A stretch of DNA of 64,000 nucleotides from Silene latifolia (GCF_048544455.1 NC_133534.1:121668269-121732268); one strand, 5' to 3'. Numbered from the stretch's first letter, positions 34,961-48,656 are shown. The notes: generated by a model from the sequence alone, not told the origin. A program made the numbers and translations.

Positions 34961-35432
34961 CTTTAGTTACGATGTTTTAATGGAGATTTGAATCAAAAAT
35001 CGAAATGAAATCGTATATGAATTGCGGTAAAGAAATAGAACTATATAATAACGGAATAGTGGAAAACTTAACATTTATCGTTTTATTAATACTTGTAAAT
35101 AACAAGTAAAGCATTTACATAGTGACCTCTACCCAACTATGATAAATGATTCCAAGATCCAAATTCATATTAACTTGGACACGGTGTGGCCGATGAAACC
35201 CTTATCAATATAACTCGGTGGATTAACTCTTTAATCGATTCTAGTTTTAGAACTCTTGGTCGATAAAATTACATTAATATTTATCTTTAGCCCGGAACAC
35301 ATGCGACTACGGTCACGAATACTTCCGTTGAGCTCAATCCAATTTTCGAATAAATGTGTCCATGATCCAAACCCACATTAACTTGGGTACGGTGTGGCCG
35401 ATGAAACCCTCATCAACATGAATTCGGTGGAT
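34961..35432 (-). other. Element D leader, part proximal to pol
   Basis: Non-coding. It contains a short duplication of the GTGGCCGATGAAACCC phrase (about 35184 and 35393). The leader is interrupted by E and continues at 44344. Confidence 0.5.
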
Positions 35433-35437
35433 AGACA
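35433..35437. repeat. Target site duplication AGACA, left (element E)
   Basis: AGACA here and at 44339-44343. Joining the flanks restores wording seen uninterrupted inside E at about 41240-41270. Confidence 0.92.
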
Positions 35438-36713
35438 TGAAAGAAATGTAGATTCATATACATGTTAACATACTCATATATGTTAAAATTAATTTGTCAT
35501 AAAATTAAATATGGATTTTATGCATGCAAACATAAGATAAAATAGAGGAGAAATCATCCTTACATTGTGATTTCGGTTCTAATGGGCACAAAAGAAATCT
35601 CCTTTTCTTTTGTTCTTGAGCTTTCCAAATGGAAGAACAAGGATTCAAGTGTAGAATCCCTCCCAAAAGTATATACCCAAGGAATACATCTTAAAGACTA
35701 AAATAATATGATCTAGTATTAAAATTAGTCTTACTTAAAAAATATGACACAAAATGTTTTGTACTCTCACAAATTTCGGTTGAGAGAAGATGAATTTTGT
35801 GATTTTATTTCTCTAGAAATCTCATAAGATTGTAGAGAGCATATTGATTTTCTTACTCTAGAAAATTATTGCATTGTGTGAATGAATAAATTAGAAAAAG
35901 AAAAACCCTTTTCTTTCCTTAGGGTGGCCGAAACATTGGCCTTGGGTAGCATGCCCAATGCCTTTAGTTTTTGCTCTTCTCAAAGGCTAGTAGGCTTACA
36001 TGGCTAGAGATTAGGCTTTAATAATTATGTTTCCTCTTATTAAAATAATCAACATAATTATTCCACTAATACTTCTAATTTTCGGTTTATACAAGATAAA
36101 ATGGAAGGTCCATTTTATTTTGTCATTTGTCAAATTTGTCACATGTAACATGTTACATGACATGTCACAATGTAATGTATTTTTATCATATTAAAAATCA
36201 ACATACTCATAAAATATGTCATTTACAAAATTGACTAGTAATTCGTAATTACTCGTACCAAAAATGTTTCCAAATTATAAACTACAACATTCTGTATTTA
36301 TAATAATTTATTCATTCCGTTTCAATTGTTTCTTTAAACAATAATTTCATCCAAGTAATAAAATAATTCGATTACTTAGACCGTGTCTTATTTAATCATA
36401 TTTACAATAAGATACGTAAATTATACTCACAAAATCATCCCTCAATTTTAAGCAATTTAATTAACTCATATCGGTATATGATTAATTAAATAATCAATTA
36501 AGAGTATTTCCCTATAGGTATGACCTAAGGGGATCAACTGATCACCACCGTCGCACGACAGTAATGTCAAACTCTAGTCAGCCAATCATTACCGATATGT
36601 GTGGACCAGTTGACTGTAAAATATTACATCCCACATGTATTCTTAAAATGAGATTTTAATAATGATATTTAAATCATGTGATCGCACTATTGTTGAGGAC
36701 ACATTTCCCAACA
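35438..36713 (-). repeat. Element E 3' LTR
   Basis: 1276 bp, TGAAAGAAATG...CCCAACA. It is almost identical to 43065-44338; differences include two short indels near 35926-35932 and one substitution near 36440. Confidence 0.93.
36534..36613. other. Conserved nested inverted-repeat module, E left LTR
   Basis: Outer TCAACTG (36534-36540) / CAGTTGA (36607-36613); inner GTAATG (36561-36566) / CATTAC (36587-36592); small GTCG..CGAC hairpin between them. Confidence 0.65.
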
Positions 36714-36738
36714 ATCTCCCACTTGTCCTCGACAAGTG
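36714..36738 (-). promoter_or_regulatory. Element E polypurine tract with hairpin
   Basis: AAGTGGGAGAT on the minus strand, overlapping CACTTGTC (36720-36727) / GACAAGTG (36731-36738). Confidence 0.75.
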
Positions 36739-37480
36739 GGCGTCACCAATTCTCTTGTCCTATTATTATCTCCCACTCAATGCAAGGTGTTTTTCAGGTC
36801 GTACTTGCAAGTGATCATATCGAGAGTGGTTTCCTCGATCTGGAGAATAACTGTTTGACCGGATTTATCCACTCTGGATACCTTCCGAGCGTGGCCACGC
36901 ATTTCCAGTTCATTACTCCTCGAGTGGCCCTGAGATATTGTTTTAACCCTGACAAGGGGATGGACAATTCCTATCGCACTCATTCCCTTCGACTAGCCAC
37001 AGCCATCATAACCCAAAATATGCCCATTTGACCCCATTTACGAAGGTCGTAGTAACACAAATCTAAGTTAATCTGAAACTGAGCCATCTTAGGTGAATAG
37101 TCTTTAGTCAAAAGAATCGACTCATTTGAATACTATAGCAGCTCTCGCCACGACCAGGCTATATAAATTTGCCAGAACTCTATAAGCGGTCATTAGGCCC
37201 GACAAAACGTTCCTAACAGTCTGCCTATGTGATCGACTAGTCATCTCACATGACTCTATGGCACTTGAACTTGCCATCAATCGCATCACACTCTAGTCAC
37301 TTCGAGACGTCACCTCATATAAGTGACTATGGGCGAATACAATGTTAATCCGTGTTCACTTTAACGGGGTTCAATTGTCACTACAACCCGTTTGGATGTA
37401 ACAAAGTATAAAAGGAGTTTTTAAAGAAAAACTCGAACGACAAATGCGATTATCACATATGAATAGTCAATGCCTGATTA
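36739..37480 (-). other. Element E 3' untranslated region
   Basis: Conserved with D and F; carries the palindrome GCGTGGCCACGC (36889-36900). The plus-strand open frame here (36678-37031) is a by-product of this conserved non-coding block. Confidence 0.65.
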
Positions 37481-40400
37481 CTACTTCATATTCTATAATC
37501 TAATTTGATCTTGCATGTAGTTGTTAATTTCAATTTAATTGAAATGACATGACTCATCATGTTTAGCCTTTGAGAAGGCTTTGGTTAGTAGGTTTTATCA
37601 ATTTCTTGTACCTTACTCAACCTTACTACATACTCGTTTTCCTTTGTAATGTATACATTTGCATCACAAAACTTTCTGAGTACGTGTCGAGATCCAATCA
37701 AGACATAGGTCCTCTAGCCTAAGAATAGCTCCCACCATTTTCACAGTGTGCGGGACTCATCCTCTTGCACATCTCATGATTGCAAGTGTACTCAATTTCC
37801 GTTATAAATTTCTCTCATTGTTCTTTATTGCCTAGAACGATTCTAGAAAATCTACTTCTTAAATATCATAACCACAATGGTATCTTAACCATTCTGATGT
37901 GTTTTGATTATGGTTTTGTCGGAAACCATGCGCAATCTCAATTGTCAATTGTCACTTGTGTAACACCCTTACACAAGATTGCATCATAAACACTTTGCTT
38001 TACTTCCTTAATGCTTCTGCATGCATTTAAGGGTAATCTTTATAGCTTACTTGGTAAAGATTACTTAATTCGATTTTAAAACAATTCATCATACTCAAAG
38101 TATATGAAATCTTATACATCATTATTCATTTAATTGATCCGGCAGCGGAAGCAAATGGAATCAATCAAATATGTTCAATTTAATTGAACTAGTCATGAAT
38201 CTTATCAACATAAGACTTCTTATTGACGCTAATATCATGTGGATTTATCTTCATAAATCCGTATATTAAAGATGTATCATAATACTCCAATAGTCTTAAA
38301 TCATTCTCAATGATCAATATGTCATCCACATATTGGACTAATTAAAAATTCCGTAACTCCCACTAAACTTCATGTATAAACACAACTTCTCGACTCATCG
38401 AGAAATGTTTTATCACATGATCAAAATGTTGATTCTAACTCATTGATATCCTACTTAAGACCCTCTCTTAAGTTTCACATTATCTTAGGATTGCAAGAAT
38501 CTACCAAACTCAAGACATGTATTGAATACATTCCTTCTATTGAAGAAGTGGGTTTTAGATTCACTTGTTGTGTATTTCATAACCTCATAATGAAACACAA
38601 TCCCTAAGAAGATCCAAATAGACTTAAGCATTTCAATTAGTGCAAAAACCCTTTGCGACCAATCTTGCTTTGAAATCTCTCTTTATTAGTGCAAAACCCT
38701 TTGTCACTAATCAAGGCTTTTATTTCGGATTTTCATGGCTCTAAGCCTTGTATTGAGTTGTGACTTAAACACTCTTATGTAAGTCATATGTTCATTACTT
38801 TCCAGAAGTAATCAACTTGAATCAAACAATTTCTTTGTAAGTTATAAACTCTTTACTTTCTTAAAAGTAGCATGAATTCATCATTTTCAATAAATGACGA
38901 ATTTAACCTCCTAGGTTTTAAAGAAACAACATCTTACACAAAACGTCTCATGTAGCCAAGAAAGACCAGTTTCTTGCGACATAACATCTTTGTGGCTCTT
39001 TGAATAATTTTCTCTTTACTTTCTTAAAAGTAGCATGAATTCATCATTTTCAATAAATGACGAATTTAACCTCCTAGGTTTTAAAGAAACAACATCTTAC
39101 ACAAAACGTCTCATGTAGCCAAGAAAGACCAGTTTCTTGCGACATAACATCTTTGTGGCTCTTTGAATAATTTTCTCCCACTCTGTCTTCTAGAAATAAA
39201 CTTGTATTTTAGAAAGACAGCTTCATGAGCCGCAAACTCGTCGTACTCTTGATAATTGAAAAGGGAAAAATGAGCATTTGTTTCTTGTGAAAACTTACAA
39301 ACATGGTACCTTTACCATTTCATATCTCATATGATTCGTTTTAGTGGAAAAATAATTTAGACAAAATGATAAAATCCCCAAAAGGATTAAGTAACTCAAA
39401 GTAACTTGATCGAAGTCCAAACCTTATCGAATAGCGTTTGAATTCTTATCCAATCATACATTATCCCATAATGCGTGTTAAGAGAGATTAATTTGTGATA
39501 CTATATCACAATTCATTTGGCTTATATCAAAGTCTTCACTTTGATAATCCCATCACGACTAAATCGTGATTCCTTGAACTCTTTGAAATTCTTCAAAGAT
39601 TTCTCTATTTACCTTATTAAGTGAACATATTAGCATCAACTTAAATCGTTGGTAAAAGAAATTGATTAACCTATTATGGATCAATGATTTACAACCTCGA
39701 TCTCCTTTTCAACCAAAAGGCACGAGACATCTTGCTTTGAATACAAGATACACATAAACCATTAACAATCTAATGGTTTCAAGAGTACTCGATAACTCTT
39801 TGCGTTCATCTTTCCAAAATATAAGGTTTAATCTTGGGTTACCAATTTGAATCTTACATCATCTTCATGATATATCATTTTAGTTTTGGTTTAGAATATA
39901 ATCACCTTGATAATGGGCTAGCCATACATCAAATCGTGGTGTATAGGGTCACAAAAAGTGAAAACCTCTTTTGTATCTTAACAAGCTTATATTCTTATTT
40001 AGAGTTTATGCACTTAATAGTCACAATTAAGTACAACTCCAAATCCAAAACTAGATTGAGTACACAATTACTCTATCTCTCGACATTATTGATGCTAGTC
40101 GTCATTATTCTAATCATCTTTTGTGTCGAAAACAATGATGAAAACCTCCACTGGTTTCTAATATTGACGAAGTTGTACAAGCAAAATTTATGTTTAATCA
40201 AATAAACATTTTAAAGAAGAAGGTCTCATTAGATGTCCCACAACTAACTTGTTGATTCTTCAATAATTTGGGGTAGTTTCCTTTCTCGTGTCCAACATTT
40301 TAAGACAATGGAAACTTTATCGGTCGGAATTGATAGGTTTAGTATCGTTATTCTCAACAACTTTACCTTTAACATTACCTTGTATCAATTCCATTATTAT

Positions 40401-40880
40401 CTTTACTTCTTGAACCTCGTCCTCATCTTAACGGTTTAAGAGAATGCTCCCACTTAATTCAATGAGTCTTTGCTTTGAGAAGCAAAATTGAATTCATGAA
40501 GATTACTCTTCATTTGTTCGTTTTAGTCTTAAAACTTTCATTGAAGTGGTTGCGTTATTTTGGTCAATTACGAATTCTGAAAATCTAATCACCAAAATAA
40601 TTTATCGCTTCAAGGTACTTAATTCATTTAAGTATATGAAAAACAATCCATTGTAAGTAGATGTGTTAGTCAAGAATCAAAAACTTGTTTGATAATGAAT
40701 AACTTTAATCTATACTCTTTACAAGAGATCCTTAGCAATGGTTCATTTGAGGTTTTAGAAGCAAATTCATATTTGTCTTTAGTTACGATGGATTAATGGA
40801 GATTTGAGTCAAAAATCGAAATGATATCGTATATGAATTGTGGTAAAGAAATAGAACAATATTATAACGGAATAATGGAA
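37481..40880 (-). pseudogene. Element E decayed pol
   Basis: Colinear with the D remnant and similarly shattered. The YVDD codons are still visible on the minus strand near 38310-38325. Between the SGS and YVDD codons E has 35 nt versus 33 in element C. It includes a recent 163-bp tandem duplication (38849-39174). No Gag core is recognised. The longest open frames are chance plus-strand ones. Confidence 0.65.
38849..39174. repeat. 163-bp tandem duplication in element E
   Basis: 38849-39011 is repeated, essentially without change, at 39012-39174, starting CTCTTTACTTTCTTAAAAG. Element D has a single copy at the corresponding place. Confidence 0.88.
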
Positions 40881-43049
40881 AACTTAACATTCATCGTTTT
40901 AATAATAATACTTGTAAATAACAAGTAAAGCATTTACATAGTGACCTCTACCCAACTATGATAAATGATTCCAAGACCCAAATTCATATCGACTTAGGCA
41001 CGGTATGGCCGATGAAACCCTTATCAATATAACTCGGTGGATTAACGCTTTAATCGATTCTACTTTTAGAACTCTTGGTCGATAAAATTACTCTAATATT
41101 TATCTATAGCCGGAACACATGCGACTACGGTCACGAATACTTCCGTTGAGCTCAATCCAAATTTCGAATAAATGTGTCCATGATCCAAATCCACATCAAC
41201 TTGGGCACGGTATGGCCGATGAAACCCTTATCAACATGAATTCGGTGGATTGACATTTATCACCCACTTCCCCTACGTAACAAGGTTTGTACCCCGGTAG
41301 GGCCGAGTGCACTCCCTCACGAAATAGGTTTTCATGGTTTCTACTATTTGGTAAGGCTATGTCTCAATTGTTTTGTTTTAGCGAGAGGTCATGTCAATTT
41401 ATTATCTATCACGTTTTAAGTGAACTAAAGCGGTGAACTACGATAATTCTAATTGACACGGTCGATAAACTCGATAAAAGAAGATGCATGTTTAGTTATG
41501 GCGATTTAGCGATGCATGTGACATAAAATAAAATGCAAGCATAAAGATAAAAAAAATCCTAGTATGGCCTTTCCTAAAATAGAAAAACTATTAATCTATT
41601 ACATATTCGGAAACCAACTCCATTGGTCCCTTGAACTTCGGTTGTGGCACGCATCTCGAGGTAACACCGTCTTAATGTATCGCCATTCTTGAAGAAATCC
41701 GTCTTTGGGAACTCCGGAATGAATAAAATTACATAATAAAATACATAATTTCCTATTATACATTTGTAACTAAAATAAAATAAATCAATTAAATTACAAA
41801 ACGGTGATACGAGATCACAATAAAAATTACAACCGAATCGATATTCCCATACATTTCGGGAAATACCAATTAAAATCTAAGGCCATACTAAGTAAAATTA
41901 CATAATTCAAAATTACATAAATTAAAATTATGACAATCATAAAGAAAAATGCAGCATTATAATATGTATGAACATGCTCAATTTTTATGCTAAATCGCCT
42001 TTAAATAGCCAATATCATATATTACTCGGTTTTTACGGATTTGCGTGATTTCAACATTTTATAATCACAAAAATACATAAACTCATATTTATGCATAAGT
42101 TAATTACCCTAACCTCTTAGGACTCAAAATATAGTCTTCACTAATAATTTGACCATAATTAACTTTTATTTACAAAATTGTTCATAAATGGACCAAAATT
42201 ACAAAAATAAGCTATTAGACTTCAAATAAATCACAAAATTTCAAATAAATTCAAAATTTGAAATTTAAATTCATGAACATTCTGGAAAAATTCCATGACA
42301 CTCATAATGTTCAAAATCTTAGGTTAAAAATTTGAAATTTTTAGGAAAAACAATGTTGCGGTTTATCAATTTATAATAAAATAATCATAAAAACAAGGAA
42401 AAATTATTTTCATTAACTTTTCAATTTTAGATCTGAAAAATATAATAAAATGCAACATTATACGTTTTTCCTAAGTCATAGATTATGTTTTATTAATTTT
42501 TCAATAATAATGTCACTATTTATGCTATTTTTCTTCAAAAATTCATAAATCATGCTAAAAGACTTCTTTATAGCCAATTATTTTATACACATCTTGTAAA
42601 ATTGCATGTGACAACATATTAATTTTCTATGACCAGATTCGAAATTTAACTCATATTAACCTATTTTTCTCTTAAATCCGTATTTAATAATGAAAAATTT
42701 ATTTTTCGAGCATAACAAGTCCAAAAATTATGAAAATTTGCAGGTTATCTCAAAATAATATATGTAACAACATATCCAAAAACCAACTTAAAATTCGAGG
42801 TATAGCTAATTTTCGACCAAAAATGACAATTTTACTCATAAAATCACATTTAAATGTCATTATTGTAAATTATGAACAATAAAAATCCGAAAAATTAACC
42901 AAAATATCCTAAAACACTTTAGGACCAGAAATATTAACATGCATGTAATAATTTCGTGATATTACATAATAACACAAATTTTATAAGTTTTATTTGTTAT
43001 TCATATAACTCGGAAAAACTTTTAACCAATTTGCATGCAAACAACCGTG
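40881..43049 (-). other. Element E leader
   Basis: About 2.2 kb of non-coding, very AT-rich sequence between the former Gag position and the PBS. It is similar to the leaders of D (44344-46124) and F (52627-54440). No coding sequence is seen. Confidence 0.6.
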
Positions 43050-43062
43050 GCTCATGATACCG
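43050..43062 (-). promoter_or_regulatory. Element E primer binding site, degenerate
   Basis: CGGTATCATGAGC on the minus strand, 2 nt from the 5' LTR, resembles the initiator tRNA-Met PBS of element C with a substitution and an inserted T. Confidence 0.6.
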
Positions 43063-43064
43063 AT

Positions 43065-44338
43065 TGAAAGAAATGTAGATTCATATACATGTTAACATAC
43101 TCATATATGTTAAAATTAATTTGTCATAAAATTAAATATGGATTTTATGCATGCAAACATAAGATAAAATAGAGGAGAAATCATCCTTACATTGTGATTT
43201 CGGTTCTAATGGGCACAAAAGAAATCTCCTTTTCTTTTGTTCTTGAGCTTTCCAAATGGAAGAACAAGGATTCAAGTGTAGAATCCCTCCCAAAAGTATA
43301 TACCCAAGGAATACATCTTAAAGACTAAAATAATATGATCTAGTATTAAAATTAGTCTTACTTAAAAAATATGACACAAAATGTTTTGTACTCTCACAAA
43401 TTTCGGTTGAGAGAAGATGAATTTTGTGATTTTATTTCTCTAGAAATCTCATAAGATTGTAGAGAGCATATTGATTTTCTTACTCTAGAAAATTATTGCA
43501 TTGTGTGAATGAATAAATTAGAAAAAGAAAAACCCTTTTCTTTCCTTAGGTGGCGAAACATTGGCCTTGGGTAGCATGCCCAATGCCTTTAGTTTTTGCT
43601 CTTCTCAAAGGCTAGTAGGCTTACATGGCTAGAGATTAGGCTTTAATAATTATGTTTCCTCTTATTAAAATAATCAACATAATTATTCCACTAATACTTC
43701 TAATTTTCGGTTTATACAAGATAAAATGGAAGGTCCATTTTATTTTGTCATTTGTCAAATTTGTCACATGTAACATGTTACATGACATGTCACAATGTAA
43801 TGTATTTTTATCATATTAAAAATCAACATACTCATAAAATATGTCATTTACAAAATTGACTAGTAATTCGTAATTACTCGTACCAAAAATGTTTCCAAAT
43901 TATAAACTACAACATTCTGTATTTATAATAATTTATTCATTCCGTTTCAATTGTTTCTTTAAACAATAATTTCATCCAAGTAATAAAATAATTCGATTAC
44001 TTAGACCGTGTCTTATTTAATCATATTTACAATAAGATACGTAAATTATACTCACAAAATCATCCGTCAATTTTAAGCAATTTAATTAACTCATATCGGT
44101 ATATGATTAATTAAATAATCAATTAAGAGTATTTCCCTATAGGTATGACCTAAGGGGATCAACTGATCACCACCGTCGCACGACAGTAATGTCAAACTCT
44201 AGTCAGCCAATCATTACCGATATGTGTGGACCAGTTGACTGTAAAATATTACATCCCACATGTATTCTTAAAATGAGATTTTAATAATGATATTTAAATC
44301 ATGTGATCGCACTATTGTTGAGGACACATTTCCCAACA
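43065..44338 (-). repeat. Element E 5' LTR
   Basis: 1274 bp, partner of 35438-36713. It is followed by AGACA (44339-44343), the right target duplication. Confidence 0.93.
44159..44238. other. Conserved nested inverted-repeat module, E right LTR
   Basis: Same arms as in the left E LTR: TCAACTG (44159-44165) and CAGTTGA (44232-44238), with the GTAATG / CATTAC inner stem. Confidence 0.65.
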
Positions 44339-44343
44339 AGACA

Positions 44344-46124
44344 TTTATCACCCACTTCCCCTACGTAACAAGGTTTGTACCCCGGTGTGGCCGAGTGCAC
44401 TTCCTCACGAAATAGGTTTTCATGGTTTCTACTTTTTGGTAAGGCTAATTCTCAATTGTTTGTTTTAGCGAGAGGTCATGTCAATTTATTATCTATCACG
44501 TTTTAAGTGAAATAAAGCGGTGAACTACGATAATTGTTATTGACACGGTCGATAAACTCGATAAAAATGATAATGCATGTTTTAGTTATGGCTATTTAGC
44601 GATGCATGCAACATATAAATAAAATGCAAAGCATAATAAAAATCCTAGTATGGCCTTCCTAAAATAGTAAATCTAATTTAACTATTACAAATTTGGAAAC
44701 CAACTCCTTTGGTCCCTTGAACTTCGGTCTTGGCACACATATCAAGGCAACACCGTCTTTAATGGATCGCCTTCTCGAGTGGCACCGTCTTCAAGGATCT
44801 TCGGAATAAATAAATTACATAACAAATTACATAATTTCCTATTATACATTTGTAATTAAAATAAAATAAATCTATTAAATTACAAAACGGTGATACGAGA
44901 TCACAATAAATTACAACCGAATCGATATTCCCATACATTTCGGGTAATATCAATTAAAAAACTAAGGTCATACTAAGTAAAATTACATAAAATAAAATTA
45001 TGACAATCATAAATAAAATGCAGCATTATAATATGTATTAACTTGCCCAATTTTATGCTAAATCACCTTTAAAGAGCCAATATCGTATATTAATCGGTTT
45101 TTACGGATTTGCGTGATTTAACCTTTTAAAAATCACAATAATTGCATAAAATCATATTTATGTACTAGTTAATTACCCTAACCATCTTAGGACTCAAAAT
45201 TAGTCTCCACTAACATATTGACAATAATTAACTTTTATTTCTTAATATTGTTCATAAAAGGACTTAAAATTACAATATAATGCCATAAACTTCAAATAAA
45301 TCATAAAAATTTAAAATAAATTTGAAATTTGAAATTTTAAACTCGTGAACGTTTTGGAAAAATACCATGACACTCATAATGTTCAAAAAATTAGGTTAAA
45401 AATTTCGAAATTTATCGAGAAAAACAATGTTGCGGTTAATCGGATTTATCAATTATTACCATAAAAATATGAGAAAATTTATTTTTATCAATTTTCAATT
45501 TTAGATCTGAAATAGGTGATAAAATTCAACATGTGACGTTTTTTCTTGGTCATGAAGTATGTTTTAGCAATTTTTACTAATTAAAGTCACTATTTATGTG
45601 ATTTTTCATCAAAAATTCATAAATCATGCATAAAGACTTCATTATAGCCAAAAACTTTACACACATCTTGTAACATTGCATGTGATAAGATACTAAATTT
45701 CTATGACCAGATTCGAAATATAACTCATATTAACCTATTTTCTCATTTAAATACGATTTTATCTTGAAATATCCATATTTCGAGCATAACAACTCATATT
45801 ATTATCAAAATTTACAGGCCATCAGTAGATAATATATGTGAAAAGATATCCAAAAACCACTGGAAAATTTGAAGTTTAGCTAATTTTTGTCCAAAAATAA
45901 CATTTTTATCATAAAAATCACATTTTAATGCCAATAATATATAAAATGAACAATAAAAATCCATAATTAAACCAAAATATCCTAAATACATTTTAGGACC
46001 AGAAACTTTAAACATGCAAATTTATTTTAAGGGTTATCTTCATAAAACCAAATTAATTAGTTTTGTATGTAAATCATATAACTCGGAAAAACTATAAACC
46101 GATTTGCATGCAAACAACCTAAAT
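44344..46124 (-). other. Element D leader, LTR-proximal part
   Basis: Non-coding continuation of the D leader after E. It is similar along its length to the E leader (41240-43049). Nothing else is seen in it. Confidence 0.6.
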
Positions 46125-46136
46125 CTCTTGATACCG
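46125..46136 (-). promoter_or_regulatory. Element D primer binding site, degenerate
   Basis: CGGTATCAAGAG on the minus strand, 2 nt from the 5' LTR; an initiator tRNA-Met-like PBS with mismatches. Confidence 0.6.
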
Positions 46137-46138
46137 CT

Positions 46139-47432
46139 TGTTAGAAATCTATGTCTCATAATTTCCACATATTCATATATGTTTCAATTAATTTAGTCAT
46201 AAAATTAATTTAGATCTCATGCATGCAAACATAAATAAGATAAGAGAAGAAATCATTGTTCTTACTATATGATTTCGGTTTTATGGGCACCAACAAGATC
46301 TCCTTCTTGTTAGGTCTTCAGCTTTCCAATAATGGATGAACATCCATGACTTCAAAATAGAAGCCCTCCAATAAGTAGCACCCAAGACTATCCCAAAATC
46401 CCACAAACTAACATGTACTAGATATTTGTAATGTGGTTTACCTTAAAATCGATTACTAATACTCATATACTACTACTAGTATTATTAGTGTTTGTTTTGT
46501 ACAAATTTGATTCATAAAACTTGATTTTATGAAGAACAGAGAGAGAAAGTTGTTGGGTTTTCATAAAACATGAGAGAATGAATTATGAAGAAAAAACTCT
46601 CTATTTGTCTCTCCAAAAACCGGTGGGATTAAGTGGTTATGGACCATTTTTCTTTTTCCTTTTTGTCTTCACAAGACAAATTGTGTAAGCCTTTGTCGAT
46701 AGTCATGTCACTATCAAGTGTCATAGACAAATGAATAAGATAAAACTTCTAAAATTTGCCCACCAATTTCGGTTTTGATGTGTAATATGGAGTCCATTTT
46801 ATTTTTGTCAATTGTACAATTGTATGTCATGTGACATGTGACATGTCTTATGTCAAGTTTTAATTTAAAATGCATATTTAACAAATTAAATATCATTTAC
46901 AAATTAAATAAATCACATTTAACAAATTGACTAGTAATTCAAAATTACTTTCTCATAAAATGGTCATTTAAATACTAGTTACTATAATTCACAACATCTT
47001 GTAATTATAACTAACTTATCATTCTCATCTCGCGTGTTTCGCAAACACCGATTAATTTTAGTAATATAACTTCTTAAATTACTAAATAAAATCTTATTTA
47101 ATCACATTATAATAAGATGTCATTTTCTCTCTTATGATAATAATTTGTTCAATTTCAAGGAATTAATTAATCTGTATCGACATACAATTGATTAACCTTT
47201 TTCAATTAAGGGAATCGTCCTTTAGGTGTGACCTCAAGGGATCAACTGATCACCACCGTCGCACGACAGTAATGTCAAACTCTAGCCAGCCAATCATTAC
47301 CGATATGTGTGGACCAGTTGACTATATATGTTATGTATCATCCCTTTCGTATTCTTGATATGAGATTTAAATATGTGATCAATGTGATCGACAATTGTGA
47401 TCGCATTATTGTCGGGGACACTTACTCCAACA
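46139..47432 (-). repeat. Element D 5' LTR
   Basis: 1294 bp, partner of 29805-31098. Confidence 0.9.
47242..47321. other. Conserved nested inverted-repeat module, D right LTR
   Basis: TCAACTG (47242-47248) / CAGTTGA (47315-47321) with the GTAATG / CATTAC inner stem. Confidence 0.65.
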
Positions 47433-48656
47433 GTGCATGTATAACAAAATAAGAGATTTATGAGAAAAACAATGTCCCTTACATTGTATATTGGTTCGAA
47501 ATTAATCGGCACAAATAAGGTCACCTACCTTATTTGTTCTTGTGACCTTATTTGTTCTTGAGCTTAATATGTTGGATGATCCTCCAAAAATCCCAAAGTA
47601 GAGATCCTCCTTAAATTGCACCCAAGACTTATCCCTTAAACTAGTATACTAATTAACTAGATTAATAAACTAGTATCCTTAAAATTAATCCTAATATTAT
47701 CACTATTACTATACTAGTAATCTTATTTTGATATTAGAATGGAAGAACAAATTCTTGTATTTCTAAAAAGTTGTTTTAGAGAGATTGAGAGAACTAGAGA
47801 ATATTTTGCATGTAGTATGGTGTGAATGAATAATAGTGGGAAAAATAAGAGAACAAATCTCTTATAGAAAGAGGAGCAAAACTGGTGGAGGCACAAAAAA
47901 TGGAATCTCCTCTATGCTTTTTCTCTTCACAAGATCATAAGAGTGTAAGGTAGTAGGTATAGGCACAATTATTTATTTTTTATCACATAAAATAAAATAA
48001 CCACAACCAACTAATACTTCCTCCATTTCGGTTCATTCAAATAATATGGACCACCATTTTATTCTATAAATTGTCATACAATATGTCACATGTAGTATGT
48101 TACATGTTATTAATTAATTTAATGCATATTTATCACATAAATATCATTTTATAAATTAATTAAATTACATACAACAAATTGACTAGTTATACTTGATCAC
48201 ATAAATAAAATGGGTCATATAATTATAGTTTACAACATCTTGTAATTATAATTAACCAATCATTCTTATCTCTATTGTTTCTCAAACAATAAAAATTTTT
48301 AGTAATAAAGTATTTCAATTACTAAAATAAATCTTATTTAATCCCATTACAATAAGATTTCAATATTCTCTCTCACAAACGAATTGTTCAATTTTAAGGA
48401 ATTGATCAACTTATATCGTCATACAATTAATCAATTTATCTATTAAGGGAATTTTCCTTTAAGTGTGACCTTAAGGGATCAACTGACCACCACCGTCATA
48501 CGACAGTAATGTCAAATTCTAGTCAGCCAATCATTACCGATTAATGATGATCAGTTGATTATATAATAAATCATCCCTTACGTATTCTTAATATGAAATT
48601 TAATTGTGATATTAAATCATGTGATCGCACTATTGTTGAGGACACATATTCCAACA
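47433..48656 (-). repeat. Element F 3' LTR, major part
   Basis: This continues the LTR begun at 29720-29804. It ends ATTCCAACA directly before the PPT, the same terminal wording as E and D. Confidence 0.75.
48478..48559. other. Conserved nested inverted-repeat module, F LTR
   Basis: Outer arms ATCAACTGA (48478-48486) and TCAGTTGAT (48551-48559) form a perfect 9-bp stem, two pairs longer than in D/E because both arms differ together. The inner GTAATG / CATTAC stem is as in D and E. Confidence 0.7.

Larger units (their letters stand above)
35438..44338 (-). mobile_element. Ty1/copia element E, minus strand, non-coding
   Basis: 8.9 kb with LTRs 35438-36713 and 43065-44338, a perfect 5-bp target duplication, a degenerate initiator-Met PBS and a polypurine tract. 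The LTRs show only about three or four differences, so insertion is recent. The interior is a relative of D with wrecked pol and no Gag, so movement must have relied on proteins from another element. Confidence 0.93.
29805..47432 (-). mobile_element. Ty1/copia element D, minus strand, interrupted by E
   Basis: LTRs at 29805-31098 and 46139-47432 are about 98% alike by eye and both begin TGTTAGAAATC and end CTCCAACA. TGCAT precedes the left LTR (29800-29804), and GTGCAT follows the right one, so the target duplication is perfect apart from one extra G. Without E the interior is about 6.1 kb and has no open frame of useful length, though RT and integrase remnants are detectable on the minus strand. 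It inserted into the 3' LTR of F. Confidence 0.88.

Noticed and set aside
36678..37031. Plus-strand open frame (117 codons) with counterparts at 30975-31199 and 48606-49061
   Set aside because: It lies across an LTR end, PPT and 3' UTR, opposite to element sense. It recurs because that non-coding block is conserved; frames are not equally open in the relatives.
39834..40205. Plus-strand open frame of 123 codons in element E
   Set aside because: It lies antisense to decayed pol; the sequence is composed of common Ile/Leu/Tyr codons expected from AT-rich DNA and is broken in the sister element D.
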